Assembly: GCA_963921825.1 (NCBI GenBank)
Contig: OY997589.1
Location: forward strand, 17,629,735-17,693,734
DNA length: 64,000 nt
Source of the DNA: Erodium maritimum
Taxonomy: Eukaryota > Streptophyta > Magnoliopsida > Geraniales > Geraniaceae
Direction: 5' to 3'
Positions 62,701 to 64,000 of the stretch are shown here, piece by piece. The position numbers and the translations under genes are program-made. The notes below the pieces were generated by a model, which had not been told where the DNA came from, ran no database searches, and worked only from the letters and a program-made list of their open reading frames with translations. Position 1 is the stretch's first letter, and the number at the start of each line of letters is the position of its first letter.

Positions 62701-64000
62701 TCTCTCCACTAATTAAAAGAAACCCATATGTACATGCAGAACATATGAGCAGATGTACAGCAATGATTGTTCCCACAACATACAAAATGGATATAGATAC
62801 TAGATCTTGTAATGGGAAGCAGGTAATTACAATTTTGTCTTGGATCTATGAGTAGACGGCAAAGGAAATGATATGGCAATGGGATCAGAAACAATCTATG
62901 CCAGCAATTTAAGAACTAGAGGATAGCAAATGAGATTGTGGTAGCAACTACACCATTGGAACCAAGTTTAATAGATGAGTCATTATGAATGTGCACAAGA
63001 TACATGAATCAGAGAACACACATACCTTGACAGGTGATGGCAACTGCAGGGCACTTGTCATTCTATTTCGTGATTCAATCATTCTTGAGCGATGTTCATA
63101 TCCAACAGATGAATCCTTTTGATGGCTTGTACAAATATTAATTATATCCTGAGAAGGAATCTCAATCTGGGGACTACTTGAATCATTTGTCAGTATTTGT
63201 AACTTAAAGTTCTGGTTTGAATTCAATGCTTCAGGTGAAGAATCAAACAACTCATCTGGAAGATGTTTACAAGTAACAATAGCAACTTGAGTGACAGTGC
63301 CTGGAAAAAGTAGTAAGCCTCCTATGTATTTGATGTGGAAAAGCTTGGTCCCTGCAATTTCAGCAACTTTGACAACGTTCACTATGCAAGAACCACTATT
63401 TCTTAGAGATATAGCAATGGCAACAGAGTCACTGAGATAAACTGGAATCAGTGCCTCGAGCGATATTGTCACAGGATCAACAAAATCATTACTAGTAGCT
63501 TTTCCATTCAGATGACCTTCTAGAGGAACCATAACTGTCTCTGACTTGTCTTGAGAAGGCCTTACCAACTGCATGCAAAAAATACCAGAGATTTTTCCTT
63601 CAGACTCTACTGAGAAGTCTAGTTCCACAATATTCTCAGAACCTTGAGGACGTATCTCCCAGCTTCTATGAGGCCTAATCGCCAACCAGGGCAAACCAAC
63701 TTGACCACTATTCACAGTCAACCAATCCTTGACATTTGGCAAACCAAGTTGATCAGAATCATGAACTTTTTGCATACTACAACTAGCTTCTAAGTTATGG
63801 GTGGTATTCCCTGAAGAAACAGATACCCATGCAGTAACTTCCTCCACAAAGAGAGTTTCGTCCAAGGGGTTGGACAAAGACAAGTTCTTTATCCACTTTC
63901 CACTAGAAGATTCATCCAGGCCATGTAAAGGCTGAATACCATAAGGAGAATTCATAGCAAAGCCTTTAGCCTGGACCAAGAAACCACCAAAGCTTGTTTG
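59749..64000 (-). CDS. TMEM131-like membrane protein, 3' part (5' end outside window)
   Basis: Two minus-strand exons are seen: 64000-63026 (open at the window edge) and 61758-59749, separated by an intron at 61759-63025. The join reads PVK|VLEVAEPDE with matching phase. The visible part is 994 residues. It begins within QTSFGGFLVQAKG, a block I associate with the N-terminal domain of TMEM131 proteins. A long beta-rich region follows with Asn-X-Ser/Thr sites, then one membrane segment (VVLLAALLMFLVFCFTL, about 60780-60830). A basic motif GRKRRKRKG precedes a low-complexity tail of about 320 residues. Animal TMEM131 helps recruit the trafficking machinery for collagen export; a plant role is not established. 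Annotated to the in-frame stop at 59749. A strong donor GTAAGT overlaps the last codons (just after PSS), so the true C-terminus could differ. Confidence 0.82.

Overview
The window is plant nuclear DNA, most likely from a eudicot. The genes are intron-rich with GT-AG introns, the introns and spacers are AT-rich, and the encoded proteins belong to plant families (a CDPK-related kinase, the TPLATE-complex subunit TWD40-1, a plant TMEM131-like protein). The species cannot be named from the sequence. Exon borders were read by eye from splice signals, reading phase and conserved protein sequence.

Layout: 1-2831 holds no recognisable gene. A short retroposon (2849-3703) precedes the promoter and 11-exon CDS of a CDPK-related kinase (4536-9698, +). 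From 9.7 to 18.6 kb lies a retroposon cluster: a PIF/Harbinger ORF1 relic, several LINE-derived short retroposons and a 5'-truncated L1-type LINE with a younger retroposon nested in it. A 4-exon short-chain dehydrogenase-like gene lies at 18996-20033 (-). A transposon block follows from 20.3 to 41 kb. It contains two related PIF/Harbinger elements (one keeps only the transposase, the other only the Myb-like ORF1), two multi-kilobase solo LTRs, a decayed piece of the dehydrogenase gene, a Mutator-like element with a 9-bp target duplication and gene-like internal sequence, and a LINE ORF1 fragment. TWD40-1 (24 coding exons, 42298-57293, +) carries an LTR-element relic and two Mutator-type MITEs in its introns. 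It converges on the 3' part of a TMEM131-like gene (59749-64000, -), whose 5' end lies beyond the window.

The host genes do not form a pathway or cluster. The kinase is predicted to be membrane-anchored through MGAC, TWD40-1 works in clathrin-mediated endocytosis at the plasma membrane, and the TMEM131-like protein is a predicted single-pass membrane protein with a large non-cytosolic domain. No previously undescribed gene system was found. The most informative signals are target-site duplications that fix the ends and relative ages of many mobile elements, a catalytically odd dehydrogenase, and an unusual exon junction in TWD40-1.
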